DNA of 28,431 nucleotides from Gemmatimonas sp. UBA2094 (GTDB lineage Bacteria; Gemmatimonadota; Gemmatimonadetes; Gemmatimonadales; Gemmatimonadaceae), in the NCBI GenBank assembly GCA_002331565.1, contig DCZC01000158.1, positions 958 to 29,388 on the forward strand, read 5' to 3'. Positions 1-7,634 of this stretch are shown one piece after another. The notes under the pieces are model-generated. The model worked only from the letters and a program-made list of their open reading frames with translations. It did no database searches and had not been told where the DNA came from. The translations under genes and the position numbers were made by a program. How positions within the stretch are numbered: position 1 is the first letter of the stretch; each line of letters starts with the position of its first letter.

Positions 1-692
1 GCGATGGCCTGGTCGGTGAGCGACAGCGCGTCACGCAGGCCGCCGTCGGCGGCGCGGGCGATCATGCCGAGCGCGTCATCCTCGAAGCGCACCCCTTCTT
101 CGGTGAGCACGGCGGCGAGCCGCTCACGAATTTCGGCCGGACCGATACGCTTGAGGTCGAATCGCTGCAACCGGGAGACCACCGTCCCGAGCACTTTCTG
201 CGCTTCGGTGGTAGCGAAGACGAAGACTACGCGTGGCGGCGGCTCTTCAAGCACCTTGAGCAGGGCGTTCCATGCGTCACGCGACAGCATGTGCGCTTCG
301 TCGATGATGTACACCTTGTACCGGTCGTCCCCGGAGGGGGCGTACATGGCCCGCTCGCGCAGGTCGCGCGCATCGGCGACGCCGCCGTTCGAGGCGGCGT
401 CGATTTCCACCACGTCGAGCGACGCCGACCCGCTCCAGATGCGCTGGCAGCTGGCACACTCGCCACACGGTTCTCCCTGCAGCTCGGGCTCGCCGCGCCG
501 CTCGCAGTTGAGCGCCATGGCCAGCACGCGCGCAAGCGTCGTCTTACCCGTCCCACGGGGGCCGCACAACAGGTAGCCGTGGGCTACGCGACCACGCGCG
601 ATGGCGCCCTTGAGGGTGTTGGCGACGTGCGACTGGACCGCTACCGTCGCGAAGTTCCGCGGGCGGTATTTGCGAGCGAGGGCGAGCGACAT
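1..692 (-). CDS. dnaX: DNA polymerase III subunit gamma/tau, N-terminal part (partial at window edge)
   Basis: This is the ATPase subunit of the DNA polymerase III clamp loader, which holds the replisome together and loads the beta clamp. I translated the minus strand from the ATG at 692: 230 residues are visible and the frame stays open through the left edge, so the C-terminus is missing. Visible motifs are the Walker A loop GPRGTGKT (residues 44-51), the zinc-binding cysteines C63, C76, C79 and C82, the Walker B sequence IIDEAHML (129-136), and the arginine-finger region around R174. The usual SRC motif reads SRL here, so the cysteine is lost while the arginine is kept. There is no Shine-Dalgarno sequence; a TAGATT box sits 6 nt before the ATG, suggesting a leaderless message. 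The SRP RNA gene lies just upstream in the same orientation, an order also known in Bacillus. Identification is secure. Confidence 0.96.
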   Translation of the reverse strand, partial: MSLALARKYRPRNFATVAVQSHVANTLKGAIARGRVAHGYLLCGPRGTGKTTLARVLAMALNCERRGEPELQGEPCGECASCQRIWSGSASLDVVEIDAASNGGVADARDLRERAMYAPSGDDRYKVYIIDEAHMLSRDAWNALLKVLEEPPPRVVFVFATTEAQKVLGTVVSRLQRFDLKRIGPAEIRERLAAVLTEEGVRFEDDALGMIARAADGGLRDALSLTDQAI

Positions 693-698
693 GACAGC

Positions 699-704
699 AA
701 TCTA
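699..704 (-). promoter_or_regulatory. Putative -10 box of dnaX (leaderless type)
   Basis: The minus strand reads TAGATT followed by 6 nt and the dnaX ATG. This TANNNT spacing places the predicted transcript start at or beside the start codon. No convincing -35 box is seen. The same arrangement recurs at four other genes in the window, which raises confidence. Confidence 0.45.
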
Positions 705-877
705 AGGGGTGGAGGGAGAGGCCGCAGTGAAGCCGGCGCATGAGGGGCCTGTTCGGGCCAGGCGTCCTCCTGTCACGTCCCCTGCCCGCGCGCGTGCTCT
801 CCGAGCTCCCGCCATCCGACCGCACGCAGGCCGCGTTCGAGCCGCTCCGCGCGTCGAGCACCGACCGTCTGGTGGCA

Positions 878-925
878 TAAAAAACGCGCAGGAGGTCCGC
901 TCGAGAGAGCAAATCCTCCTGCGCG
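878..925 (-). terminator. Rho-independent terminator of the SRP RNA gene
   Basis: An 11-bp perfect inverted repeat (885-895 with 915-925) encloses a 19-nt loop and is followed on the minus strand by six T residues (879-884). It begins three bases after the inferred 3' end of the SRP RNA. The 170 bp between it and the dnaX -10 box contain nothing else I can recognise. Confidence 0.9.
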
Positions 926-927
926 CA

Positions 928-1029
928 GTGCCCCGGGCCTGACGAAGCGACGTCAACATCCACGTACGGCTGCTACCTGCGGGGTCCTGACCGATTTGGC
1001 GGCATGCCGCCCTCCGGGACCCGGGACAC
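928..1029 (-). ncRNA. ffs: Signal recognition particle RNA, small bacterial (4.5S) type
   Basis: This RNA forms the core of the bacterial signal recognition particle with Ffh and directs membrane proteins to the translocon. The minus strand carries the conserved domain IV core GGTCAGGACC followed by CGCAGGTAGCAGCC, which matches the universal Ffh-binding motif (GGTCAGG..CGGAAGG.AGCAGCC) closely. The ends inferred here pair perfectly over 12 bp, allowing G-U pairs: GTGTCCCGGGTC at the 5' end with GGCCCGGGGCAC at the 3' end. This gives a hairpin RNA of about 102 nt, normal for the short bacterial form without an Alu domain. A TATACT box lies 4 nt upstream of the inferred 5' end and a strong terminator follows. 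The ends are accurate to a few bases only. The segment from 693 to 1143 has no protein gene; it holds this RNA and its signals. Confidence 0.95.
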
Positions 1030-1033
1030 CCGG

Positions 1034-1039
1034 AGTATA
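1034..1039 (-). promoter_or_regulatory. -10 box of the SRP RNA gene
   Basis: TATACT on the minus strand matches five of six consensus -10 positions and lies at the right distance from the inferred RNA 5' end near 1029. No good -35 hexamer is visible around 1057-1062. The region 1040-1143 shows nothing else recognisable. Confidence 0.65.
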
Positions 1040-1143
1040 GTGGACCGGCGAGCGAATTGGTACTGCGACACGGCGAACGGCGCGAGCCGCTCGCGCTTCG
1101 TCGCTGCGCGCTTCGGCTTGCGCCTGGCGCTGTACGCCGCCCG

Positions 1144-2172
1144 CTAGGCCAGCACCGCCTCCAGCGCCTGCCGGATTCGCGCGGCGGCCTCGGCCACCAC
1201 GCCAGCGGGCGCGTCGAGATGCGTGACGGCACGGACGCGTGACGGATGCCACGCCGAGATGCGCACCCCGAGCTCCAGCGCCTTGGCTACCACATCCGTT
1301 GCCACCGGCTTGGGGAGATCGATCATGACGATGTTCGTGTCGGGGGAGACGACCTTGGCACCGCCGGCACCGTCGAGGACCAGTTCGAGGTGACGCGCAC
1401 TCGCATGGTCTTCGGCGAGGCGGCCGTAGTTGTGCTGCAGCGCGTACATCGCGGCAGCGGCCACGACGCCGCTCTGGCGCATGCCGCCCCCGAAGCGCTT
1501 GCGCACGCGGTGTGCCCTCGTGATGAATTCTGCGGAACCGGCGAGACAGGCGCCGAGTGGTGCGCCGAGGCCCTTTGAAAAGCTCACCATCACCGAGTCC
1601 GCACAGGATGCGAGATCGGACAAGGGCCGCTGCAGGGCGGTCGCCGCGTTCCAGAGCCGAGCGCCGTCGAGGTGCACCGGCAAACCGTGCTCACCCGCCA
1701 CCACCTGTATGGCCTGCATCTCCTCCACGCTCGTAACAACGCCGCCGGCCCCGTTGTGCGTGTTCTCCATGCAAACGAGTGACGGCTCCGGTGCGTGAAT
1801 GCTGGGCGTGCGGATGTGCGCGCGGAGATCGTCGGCCCGATAGACCAACCCCTGTCCCTTCACCGGACGGCACTGCACGCCGCACAGCGCGGCCGCGCCC
1901 GCGATTTCCCAATGGTAGATGTGCGCCTCGGCATCGCAGAGCAGCTCGGTACCGGGTCGGGTGTGCACCCAGATGGCCGCCTGATTGGCCATACTGCCGC
2001 TCGGAAAGAAGAGCGCCCGTTCCTTGCCGAGCGTCTTGGCCACGAGCGCTTCGAGCGCGCCCGTGGTGGGATCACCGTCGAGCACATCGTCGCCCACGTC
2101 GGCGGTGGCCATGGCGGCGCGCATGGCTTCGGACGGCCGGGTGACAGTATCGCTACGAAGATCGATGGACAT
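1144..2172 (-). CDS. ltaE: Low-specificity L-threonine aldolase
   Basis: This pyridoxal-phosphate enzyme cleaves L-threonine or L-allo-threonine to glycine and acetaldehyde in the cytoplasm and is a side route to glycine. The protein starts MSIDLRSDTVTRP, the typical N-terminus of the family, and has 342 residues, the usual length. The motif HLDGAR (about 168-172) and the cofactor lysine in SFSKGLGAPLG (K200) are present. ATG at 2172 is taken as the start; a GTG six bases earlier (2178) is also possible. No Shine-Dalgarno sequence is seen. The upstream YihY gene ends 87 bp before, so co-transcription with it is possible. Some members act mainly on other beta-hydroxy amino acids, so the exact substrate preference is not shown. 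Confidence 0.93.
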   Translation of the reverse strand: MSIDLRSDTVTRPSEAMRAAMATADVGDDVLDGDPTTGALEALVAKTLGKERALFFPSGSMANQAAIWVHTRPGTELLCDAEAHIYHWEIAGAAALCGVQCRPVKGQGLVYRADDLRAHIRTPSIHAPEPSLVCMENTHNGAGGVVTSVEEMQAIQVVAGEHGLPVHLDGARLWNAATALQRPLSDLASCADSVMVSFSKGLGAPLGACLAGSAEFITRAHRVRKRFGGGMRQSGVVAAAAMYALQHNYGRLAEDHASARHLELVLDGAGGAKVVSPDTNIVMIDLPKPVATDVVAKALELGVRISAWHPSRVRAVTHLDAPAGVVAEAAARIRQALEAVLA

Positions 2173-2259
2173 GGACACGAGGACGACCGACAGAGGGAGC
2201 GGAGGTGCGACGCGAGGCGACGACGACGCAAAGACGAACGACGGGGCGGCCCCGACCGT

Positions 2260-3222
2260 TCACCGTCTGGTAACGCCGCGCCCACCCGCTTCGCTGGCCC
2301 GGCGACCGTTGCCGGACGCACGGGGGAGGGCGCCATTGGCGAGTGCCGCCAATTCACTGCGCCGCAGCTCGTAGGCCTGTGCAACCTCGCCACCGATGAG
2401 GAAGAGGAAGGCGCTGTAGTACGTCCAGAACACCACCGATACGATTGCTGCGATGGTGCCCGTGTACAGGGAACTCGGGTCGGTCGCCCCGACGATGATC
2501 GTATACACGTTGCGGGCGATTTCGAACATAACCGACGCCGTGAGGGCTGCGACGGCCGCCACCTGCACGCTGGGACGACGGCGTGGCAGTCCGCGATAGA
2601 GGGTGTAGAACAGCGCGAACACGAGCGCCACCGCCACGAGGCGGCCGAACAGATACTCCACGCCCGTCATCGCCTCCTGCTGCAGGCCCACGGTGCGCAG
2701 CCACGCGAGGCCGTGCGTGGTGGCGAGATCGAGGTACGCCGAAAAGACGACGTAGACGACCACGGCGACGGTGGCGATGAGGGTGGCGAAGAAATCGAAC
2801 AGCTTGCCGGCCACGATGCCGCGATCGGTACCATCGAAGATGAGCGCGAGGACACTGCGCAACGAACCGAACAGCCGCGTACTGAACCACGCGAACACGA
2901 TGGCGGAATAGACGGTGACCGTACTGCGCGTGGTGAGCACCTCGGTGACCACCCCGCGCAGCAGCTCGCTCGCGCCGGGCGCTCCGTTCGGGAGCAGCTG
3001 CTCGAGGAGCCTGGTGACCGTGACCGCCGCTTCGGCGGGTTCGCTGCCAAGCAGGAACGACAGCCCCGAGATGAGCAGGAGCACGAACGGTACCAGTGCG
3101 AGCAGGATGTTGAACGCCAGCCCGCCCGCAAGAAAGGGGACGTTGTCCTCCGCCGCTTGGTTCCAGACGCGGCGGAGGATGTCCCACCACGACTCAAACG
3201 TCGCCGGCAAGCCCGTCGACAT
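2260..3222 (-). CDS. YihY/BrkB-family inner-membrane protein
   Basis: This is an integral membrane protein of the YihY (formerly BrkB, once mislabelled RNase BN) family, whose molecular role is not established. The typical family opening is seen: a segment with DNVPFLAGGLAFNILLALVPF near residues 25-50, followed by several hydrophobic stretches (about six membrane spans), including VYSAIVFAWFSTRLFGSLR and the late IVSVVFWTYYSAFLFLIGGE. The last 35 or so residues are polar and basic. I take the ATG at 3222 (320 residues, normal size); the frame is open further upstream but that extension is arginine-rich and overlaps the preceding gene almost entirely. A GGAGGG just before the ATG supports this start. 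The gene overlaps the end of the YtxH gene by 29 bp, implying translational coupling. The 'virulence factor' label is historical and should not be taken literally. Confidence 0.88.
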   Translation of the reverse strand: MSTGLPATFESWWDILRRVWNQAAEDNVPFLAGGLAFNILLALVPFVLLLISGLSFLLGSEPAEAAVTVTRLLEQLLPNGAPGASELLRGVVTEVLTTRSTVTVYSAIVFAWFSTRLFGSLRSVLALIFDGTDRGIVAGKLFDFFATLIATVAVVVYVVFSAYLDLATTHGLAWLRTVGLQQEAMTGVEYLFGRLVAVALVFALFYTLYRGLPRRRPSVQVAAVAALTASVMFEIARNVYTIIVGATDPSSLYTGTIAAIVSVVFWTYYSAFLFLIGGEVAQAYELRRSELAALANGALPRASGNGRRASEAGGRGVTRR

Positions 3223-3718
3223 GTCCCTCCGCGCCCTGACGGAGCGCGAGATCATCGGCAGTGGGGCCCAGCTCGCCCGACATGCCGCCCCGCGTAGTGC
3301 GGTCCTGGTACGCCCGACGACCGTCGGCGTAGGCGCGCTTGCTCTTCTCGACCGCGCGCTCGATGTCGGCACGCGCCTCGCGCGCGGCATCACGACCAGC
3401 GTGCACCGCGTCGCTCACGGCCTCGACGCGGCTGGACACCGCATCTTTGGCGCGACCGACCCGTTCGTCAACGGCGGAGCGCGTACGCGCCACGCGGTCG
3501 GCGAGGTGGTCACCGAGCTCGTCGGTCATGTCCTTCACGCGACGCCCTGCGCGGCGGGTCTCCCGTGAGATGCGCTCGCGGGTCTCACGACCACTCGCCG
3601 GCGCGAACAACAGTGCGGCACCGGCGCCGACGGCGAGGCCAAGCAACAACATGCCCACGCCGTTGCCGTTGTCCCGCTCGATGACGACGACACGGTCGTC
3701 GTCGTAGTCACGCGCCAT
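3194..3718 (-). CDS. YtxH-domain protein with long amphipathic tail
   Basis: This is a small protein of 174 residues with the YtxH signature: one glycine-rich hydrophobic segment, GMLLLGLAVGAGAALLFAP (about 22-40), followed directly by SGRETRERI. The remainder is a long charged, alanine-rich region with repeated R/E/D-A-V patterns that is probably helical or coiled-coil, similar to stress-related apolipoprotein-like proteins. The N-terminus is acidic (MARDYDDD). The start at 3718 is well supported by a strong Shine-Dalgarno sequence, AGGAGGAG, at about the right distance. It overlaps the YihY gene, so the pair is likely to be co-translated and may act together at the envelope. The family is often linked to general stress, but no function is proven. 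The last 30 residues are low in hydrophobicity and not recognisable. Confidence 0.85.
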   Translation of the reverse strand: MARDYDDDRVVVIERDNGNGVGMLLLGLAVGAGAALLFAPASGRETRERISRETRRAGRRVKDMTDELGDHLADRVARTRSAVDERVGRAKDAVSSRVEAVSDAVHAGRDAAREARADIERAVEKSKRAYADGRRAYQDRTTRGGMSGELGPTADDLALRQGAEGHVDGLAGDV

Positions 3719-3824
3719 ATCTCCTCCTCTGGTGTCGGGGTCGCTTGCGTGGCCCCAGTGGGTCCCGAATGGTGCGCCGTGAATGGCTGAGGTCATCCGC
3801 GACGCACTGCTTCGTACCGGTCAC

Positions 3825-5246
3825 TCAGTCAGAAAGATCCGCATCGTCCGGCGCCGCCACGATCGTGCTGGCCCCCGTCGGGATCGGGCGGTGGTGCTCC
3901 GACATGGTGACGAACTGGTCCACGTACTTCTTCGTACCGGCAATGCCGAGCTGCGTGAAGAGGAACGTGAACTTGGCGTCGTAGGCGGCGCCGAGCTTCT
4001 CGCGCAGGTCAGCCGGCAGGGCCCAGAGCGTCTTCTTGAACGGGCCGATCGCCTTCTTGCGCGTCTTGTAGTAGAACTGCGCGTCGGTGTCCGTCGCCTT
4101 GCGCTCGTCCTTCGCGTTGATGTCGAGCCAGGCGTACATCTCCTGCAGCAGCTCCGGCGGCAGGTGATCGAACATCATGGTCTGGAAGTTTGTCGCGAGG
4201 TGGATCTCCGCGGTCTCCCGCTTCGGGAAGTTGCCGAAGGCCGCATCGGGGAGGGTGCTCGCCCCATGCTGCACCGCGCCGGCCATGCCATACTTGTCGC
4301 GGCCGAGCTTGGAGAGGACTTCGAGCGTGTCGAGGTCGAGGGCCACGTCGGCGATGCTGCCGTCGGCAAGCACCACCCCGCCGTGCGACGTGCCCGATTG
4401 CACGGAAATCTTGGACAACCCCGCCATACCGGGCGCCTGGGCCGCGAGGGTGGCGTTGAAGCCTTCCATGAACGCCTCGAGCTCCTCGGGCGTGCTGTTT
4501 TCCGTACCCACCTCGCCAATCTCACCGCCAATGGAGATCGTCACGCCGGCCGGCTCGGCCGCGCGCACGAAGCGCGTGATGTCCACGCACACCTCGTAGT
4601 TGAGGCGCTGCTGTTCGGCGAGCGTGGGCTTGGCGAGATCCACCAGCGTGGAGGTGTCCACATCGATGTTGTAGAAGCCGGCGGCCACCGCCTCGGTAAC
4701 GAGCGCCTTGACGGCATTCACTTCGGTTGCGGGATCGACGGCGTACTTCTTGTGGTTCACTTGGAAATGGTCGCCTTGAATGAACACGGGACCGCGGAAG
4801 CCCTCCCGCAGGGCCGCGGCCAGCATCACCGTGACGTACTCGGCGGGGCGCTGTTCCGTGTACGCGATTTCCGAGCGAGCGATCTCGAGGATGAATGCGC
4901 CGGCTTCGAGCACGTTGGCCGTACGGAAGATTGCGCGCGCGGTGTCGTACGACAGGGCGCGGATGTTCATGGCCGGGACAGTGAACCCGCCGCATTTGCC
5001 CGCGCCACGCGCCACGTAGAGCTCGTGGATGGAGGCGGGACGCACTCCCACCTGCTGTCCGATTTCCCAGATCACCCAGCGCGCGAAGTCGCGTTCGACA
5101 TCGCGGGCGCCGAACACCGCCTGATGCACGAGCGCGTCGAACCTGGAAGAGGCCAACGCCGCAGCATCGTGCACGTGCACGACACCATTGGAAACGGTCA
5201 CGGCGCCGCCGAGCAGCGTCGCCTGGGTGCTCACAGTATCGGACAT
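3825..5246 (-). CDS. Class II fructose-bisphosphate aldolase-like enzyme, extended form
   Basis: This is a probable metal-dependent aldolase splitting fructose 1,6-bisphosphate (or a similar ketose bisphosphate) into two triose phosphates. Residues that match class II aldolases are the aspartate-histidine pair in IQGDHFQ (D159, H160), GGEIGEVG (E242), GTSHGG (H288) and QHGAS (H328), as expected for catalysis and zinc binding. The protein has 473 residues, well above the 280-360 usual for class II, because of an N-terminal section of about 85 residues and a C-terminal section of about 140 residues beyond the last motif. The start at 5246 gives MSDTVSTQ; there is no clear Shine-Dalgarno sequence. 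It lies 159 bp downstream of pgi in the same direction, which supports a glycolytic role. A tagatose-bisphosphate or other ketose substrate cannot be excluded from sequence. Confidence 0.8.
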   Translation of the reverse strand: MSDTVSTQATLLGGAVTVSNGVVHVHDAAALASSRFDALVHQAVFGARDVERDFARWVIWEIGQQVGVRPASIHELYVARGAGKCGGFTVPAMNIRALSYDTARAIFRTANVLEAGAFILEIARSEIAYTEQRPAEYVTVMLAAALREGFRGPVFIQGDHFQVNHKKYAVDPATEVNAVKALVTEAVAAGFYNIDVDTSTLVDLAKPTLAEQQRLNYEVCVDITRFVRAAEPAGVTISIGGEIGEVGTENSTPEELEAFMEGFNATLAAQAPGMAGLSKISVQSGTSHGGVVLADGSIADVALDLDTLEVLSKLGRDKYGMAGAVQHGASTLPDAAFGNFPKRETAEIHLATNFQTMMFDHLPPELLQEMYAWLDINAKDERKATDTDAQFYYKTRKKAIGPFKKTLWALPADLREKLGAAYDAKFTFLFTQLGIAGTKKYVDQFVTMSEHHRPIPTGASTIVAAPDDADLSD

Positions 5247-5405
5247 GGGGAATCGTTGAGAGTGAACGGCGAGACTACCTGCTTCCTTCCACCGGCACGC
5301 GGCGGGAGTTGGGGGCTCGGCGTGGTGCGAGCCTCCGTCGTGCGCCATTACAAGTTCCAACCGCGCTGTCCCGCCGGCAACTGGGGGAACCGCTATACCT
5401 GCCAG

Positions 5406-6794
5406 TTACATGCGCCAGCGGGGATCGGGCTTGGGTAGCGCATCCCATTCGGCGCGCGCCTGATCGCTGCCCGCACGGCCCAACATCGCGTACGCGAACT
5501 GTTTGCCCAGTTCCACGCCGGGCTGGTCGAACGCGTTCACGCCATAGAGTTCACCGGCGTAGGCCGTCGCGAGTGCGAACAGCTGCATGAGGGCGCCGAC
5601 GTGCCACGCGTCCACCGTGTCCACGGAGATCGTGGCGTTGAGGCGGCCGCGCGCGGCCAACGCGCCGGCGGTGGCGCGCTGCTCGATATCGATGAGTTCG
5701 CCGAGCGAATGCCCGCCCAGATAGCCAAGTTCGGGGAAATCGGCATGACGGGCGGGAATGCGACCCTCGTGCTCGCGTCCCTGTACCGCGATGAAGGTGA
5801 CCGTCTTGTCCTTCGGCCCCTCCATGAACAGCTGCACCTGCGAGTGCTGGTCGGTGGCCCCCACCGCGGGGAGCGGCGTGGGGCCGACGCTCGACCCGTC
5901 GGGTTTGAGCTTGCCCAGCGATTCGGCCCACAACTGCACGAACCAGTGCGCGAGATCGCGCAGCGTATCCGCGTACGGCATGAGCACCTGCACGCTGCGG
6001 CCGTGACGGGTATCGGCGAGCCATTGCAGCACGGCGAACGTGCCGGGGAGGTTGCGGGACAGCTCGGGAGACTGCGCCTGCTCGGTGACGTGCGCCGCAC
6101 CGGCGAGCAGGGCCTGCACGTCGATACCGATGAGCGCGGCGGGGAGAATGCCCACCGGCGACAGCACCGAGAAGCGGCCGCCCACATTGGCCGGAATCTC
6201 GACGGCGGTGATGCCTTCGTCGCGCGCGATGCGGCGGAGTGCGCCAACCTGCGGATCGGTGACGAGCACGATGTGCTGCTTCGCGACCTCCTCCCCCAGC
6301 GCCTGCGCGAGGGCGTCGCGCACGATGAGGTATTGCGCCATGGTCTCCACCGTGCCGCCCGACTTGGACACCACCAGCACCAGCGTCTTCGCCAGTTCGA
6401 GTCGCGCGAGCATGGCCTCGATGGTGGCCGGGTCCACGTTGTCCAGCACATGCAGGCGCGGATGCCCGCCGCGCTGTTCCTTCGTGAGCTCGTTCCAGCG
6501 CGGCGGACAGAGCGCCGTGCGCAGGGCGATGGGCCCCAGCGCCGACCCACCGATGCCGAGCAGCAGGATATCGTCGAAGCGCCCCCTGAGTCGCTCCGCC
6601 ACCGCCAGTGACTGCGCGAGTAGCGGCACGTTCGTGGCCAGCGTGAGGAATCCCAGATCGTGCGTGCGTGCATGTACCGCGGCGTGCGCGCGCGCAAACG
6701 CGTCGGCCGACGCGGCGTACTGCTCCCCGCTGATGCCGGCGCCGGGCGGCAGCGCGCCAGCCATCATGTTGGTGAAGTCGAACGAAAGTGCCAT
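5406..6794 (-). CDS. pgi: Glucose-6-phosphate isomerase
   Basis: This enzyme interconverts glucose 6-phosphate and fructose 6-phosphate in glycolysis and gluconeogenesis. The sugar-isomerase (SIS) fold motifs are clear: LLLGIGGSALGP, VVSKSGGTVETM and the family signature GGRFSVLSPVG. With 462 residues it is of the shorter bacterial type. The ATG at 6794 has a GGAG eight bases upstream; a GTG two codons earlier is less likely because the GGAG would then be too close. Only 2 bp separate it from the stop codon of the PhnP-like gene upstream, so the two are translationally coupled. It is the fourth gene of the tal-pyk-hydrolase-pgi run. In some bacteria tal and pgi are fused into one protein; here they are separate but in the same gene cluster. 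Confidence 0.95.
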   Translation of the reverse strand: MALSFDFTNMMAGALPPGAGISGEQYAASADAFARAHAAVHARTHDLGFLTLATNVPLLAQSLAVAERLRGRFDDILLLGIGGSALGPIALRTALCPPRWNELTKEQRGGHPRLHVLDNVDPATIEAMLARLELAKTLVLVVSKSGGTVETMAQYLIVRDALAQALGEEVAKQHIVLVTDPQVGALRRIARDEGITAVEIPANVGGRFSVLSPVGILPAALIGIDVQALLAGAAHVTEQAQSPELSRNLPGTFAVLQWLADTRHGRSVQVLMPYADTLRDLAHWFVQLWAESLGKLKPDGSSVGPTPLPAVGATDQHSQVQLFMEGPKDKTVTFIAVQGREHEGRIPARHADFPELGYLGGHSLGELIDIEQRATAGALAARGRLNATISVDTVDAWHVGALMQLFALATAYAGELYGVNAFDQPGVELGKQFAYAMLGRAGSDQARAEWDALPKPDPRWRM

Positions 6795-6796
6795 GG

Positions 6797-7612
6797 TCAC
6801 TGCTCCGTCAACTCGACCACGAGGCCGTCGTGCGCAGGCATGATGCCCGGCGGCAGTTCGGCAGCGAGGTCGGCGTGGAAATTGTCGTGAGTCAGATGCG
6901 TGAAGTACGTGCGCTCGGCGCCGACCCGCTGCGCGGTTTCCACTGCCTCGGCGATGCTGAGGTGTGTCGGATGCGACTTGCGCAACAGCGCATTGAGCAC
7001 GAGAACGCGCACGCCGCGGAGCGCCTTCAGCGCGTCGTCTGGCAACGCTTTCGCATCAGTGATGTACGCGAGATCGCCCACGCGATAGCCCACCACGGAT
7101 GCCCGACCGTGCGGTACGGCAATCGGCATCACGGGCACACCCTCCACCGTGAAGGCCGTACCCGGCACAATGGGATGCAGCGCCCCCTCAGGTCGTGTGG
7201 TTCCCGGCAGCGGACGGAACGCGGCGTCGAAGATGTACGGGAAGCGCGCCTGCAACGTGGCGAAGGTGGGCGCTTCGGCGTAGAACGGCAGGGGCGCCGA
7301 TCGGCGGACGCTGATCGCGCGCAGATCGTCGATGCCATGGATGTGATCGGCATGCTCGTGCGTGAACAGCACCGCATCCACGCTCGCGATGCCGGCGGCG
7401 ACGAGCTGCAGGCGCAGCTCCGGCGGCGTATCGATGAGCAACCGCACACCGCTGGCGGTTTCGATGACCGCCCCGCAGCGGGTACGACGGTCCCGCGGGT
7501 CGCGGGACCGGCACACGGCGCAGTCACACCCGATCTGCGGCACCCCGAAACTGGTGCCCGTTCCGAGGAACACGAGGCGCACGGGCGTCGTCAGGTAAGA
7601 CGCCCGTGCCAC
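6797..7612 (-). CDS. PhnP-like metallo-beta-lactamase-fold phosphodiesterase
   Basis: This is a 271-residue cytoplasmic hydrolase of the metallo-beta-lactamase fold. The metal-binding motif THEHADH is at about 84-90, later ligands are in PHGRASV, ITDAK and the C-terminal HLTHDNFHAD. Near the N-terminus LGTGTSFGVPQIGCDCAVC is followed by a basic stretch and a further cysteine, which resembles the zinc site of PhnP, a 5-phosphoribosyl 1,2-cyclic phosphate phosphodiesterase. No other phosphonate (phn) genes are nearby, so a phosphonate role is doubtful; a housekeeping clean-up of cyclic sugar phosphates or an RNA-related role is possible. The start GTG at 7612 is the earliest in frame and leaves 22 bp after pyk; no good Shine-Dalgarno sequence is seen, and a later GTG could be used. 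The fold is certain, the substrate is not. Confidence 0.85.
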   Translation of the reverse strand: MARASYLTTPVRLVFLGTGTSFGVPQIGCDCAVCRSRDPRDRRTRCGAVIETASGVRLLIDTPPELRLQLVAAGIASVDAVLFTHEHADHIHGIDDLRAISVRRSAPLPFYAEAPTFATLQARFPYIFDAAFRPLPGTTRPEGALHPIVPGTAFTVEGVPVMPIAVPHGRASVVGYRVGDLAYITDAKALPDDALKALRGVRVLVLNALLRKSHPTHLSIAEAVETAQRVGAERTYFTHLTHDNFHADLAAELPPGIMPAHDGLVVELTEQ

Positions 7613-7634
7613 CCGCGCCGTGAGCCGGTCATAC

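Noticed and set aside
1040..1143. Possible tRNA or further small RNA upstream of ffs
   Set aside because: No cloverleaf, T-loop or CCA pattern is seen; the sequence is only GC-rich and partly self-complementary.
2260..3222. Virulence factor or RNase BN assignment for the YihY-family protein
   Set aside because: The names are historical. The sequence shows only a multi-span membrane protein with no nuclease motif.
1795..3297. Open frame of 500 codons on the plus strand over the threonine aldolase and YihY genes
   Set aside because: Highly charged, low-hydrophobicity product with no domain; both minus-strand genes are well-known families.
3783..5438. Long open frame (551 codons) on the plus strand, antisense to the aldolase gene
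   Set aside because: The translation is rich in Arg, His and Gly with no recognisable domain. It mirrors a conserved aldolase on the minus strand, as expected at high GC.
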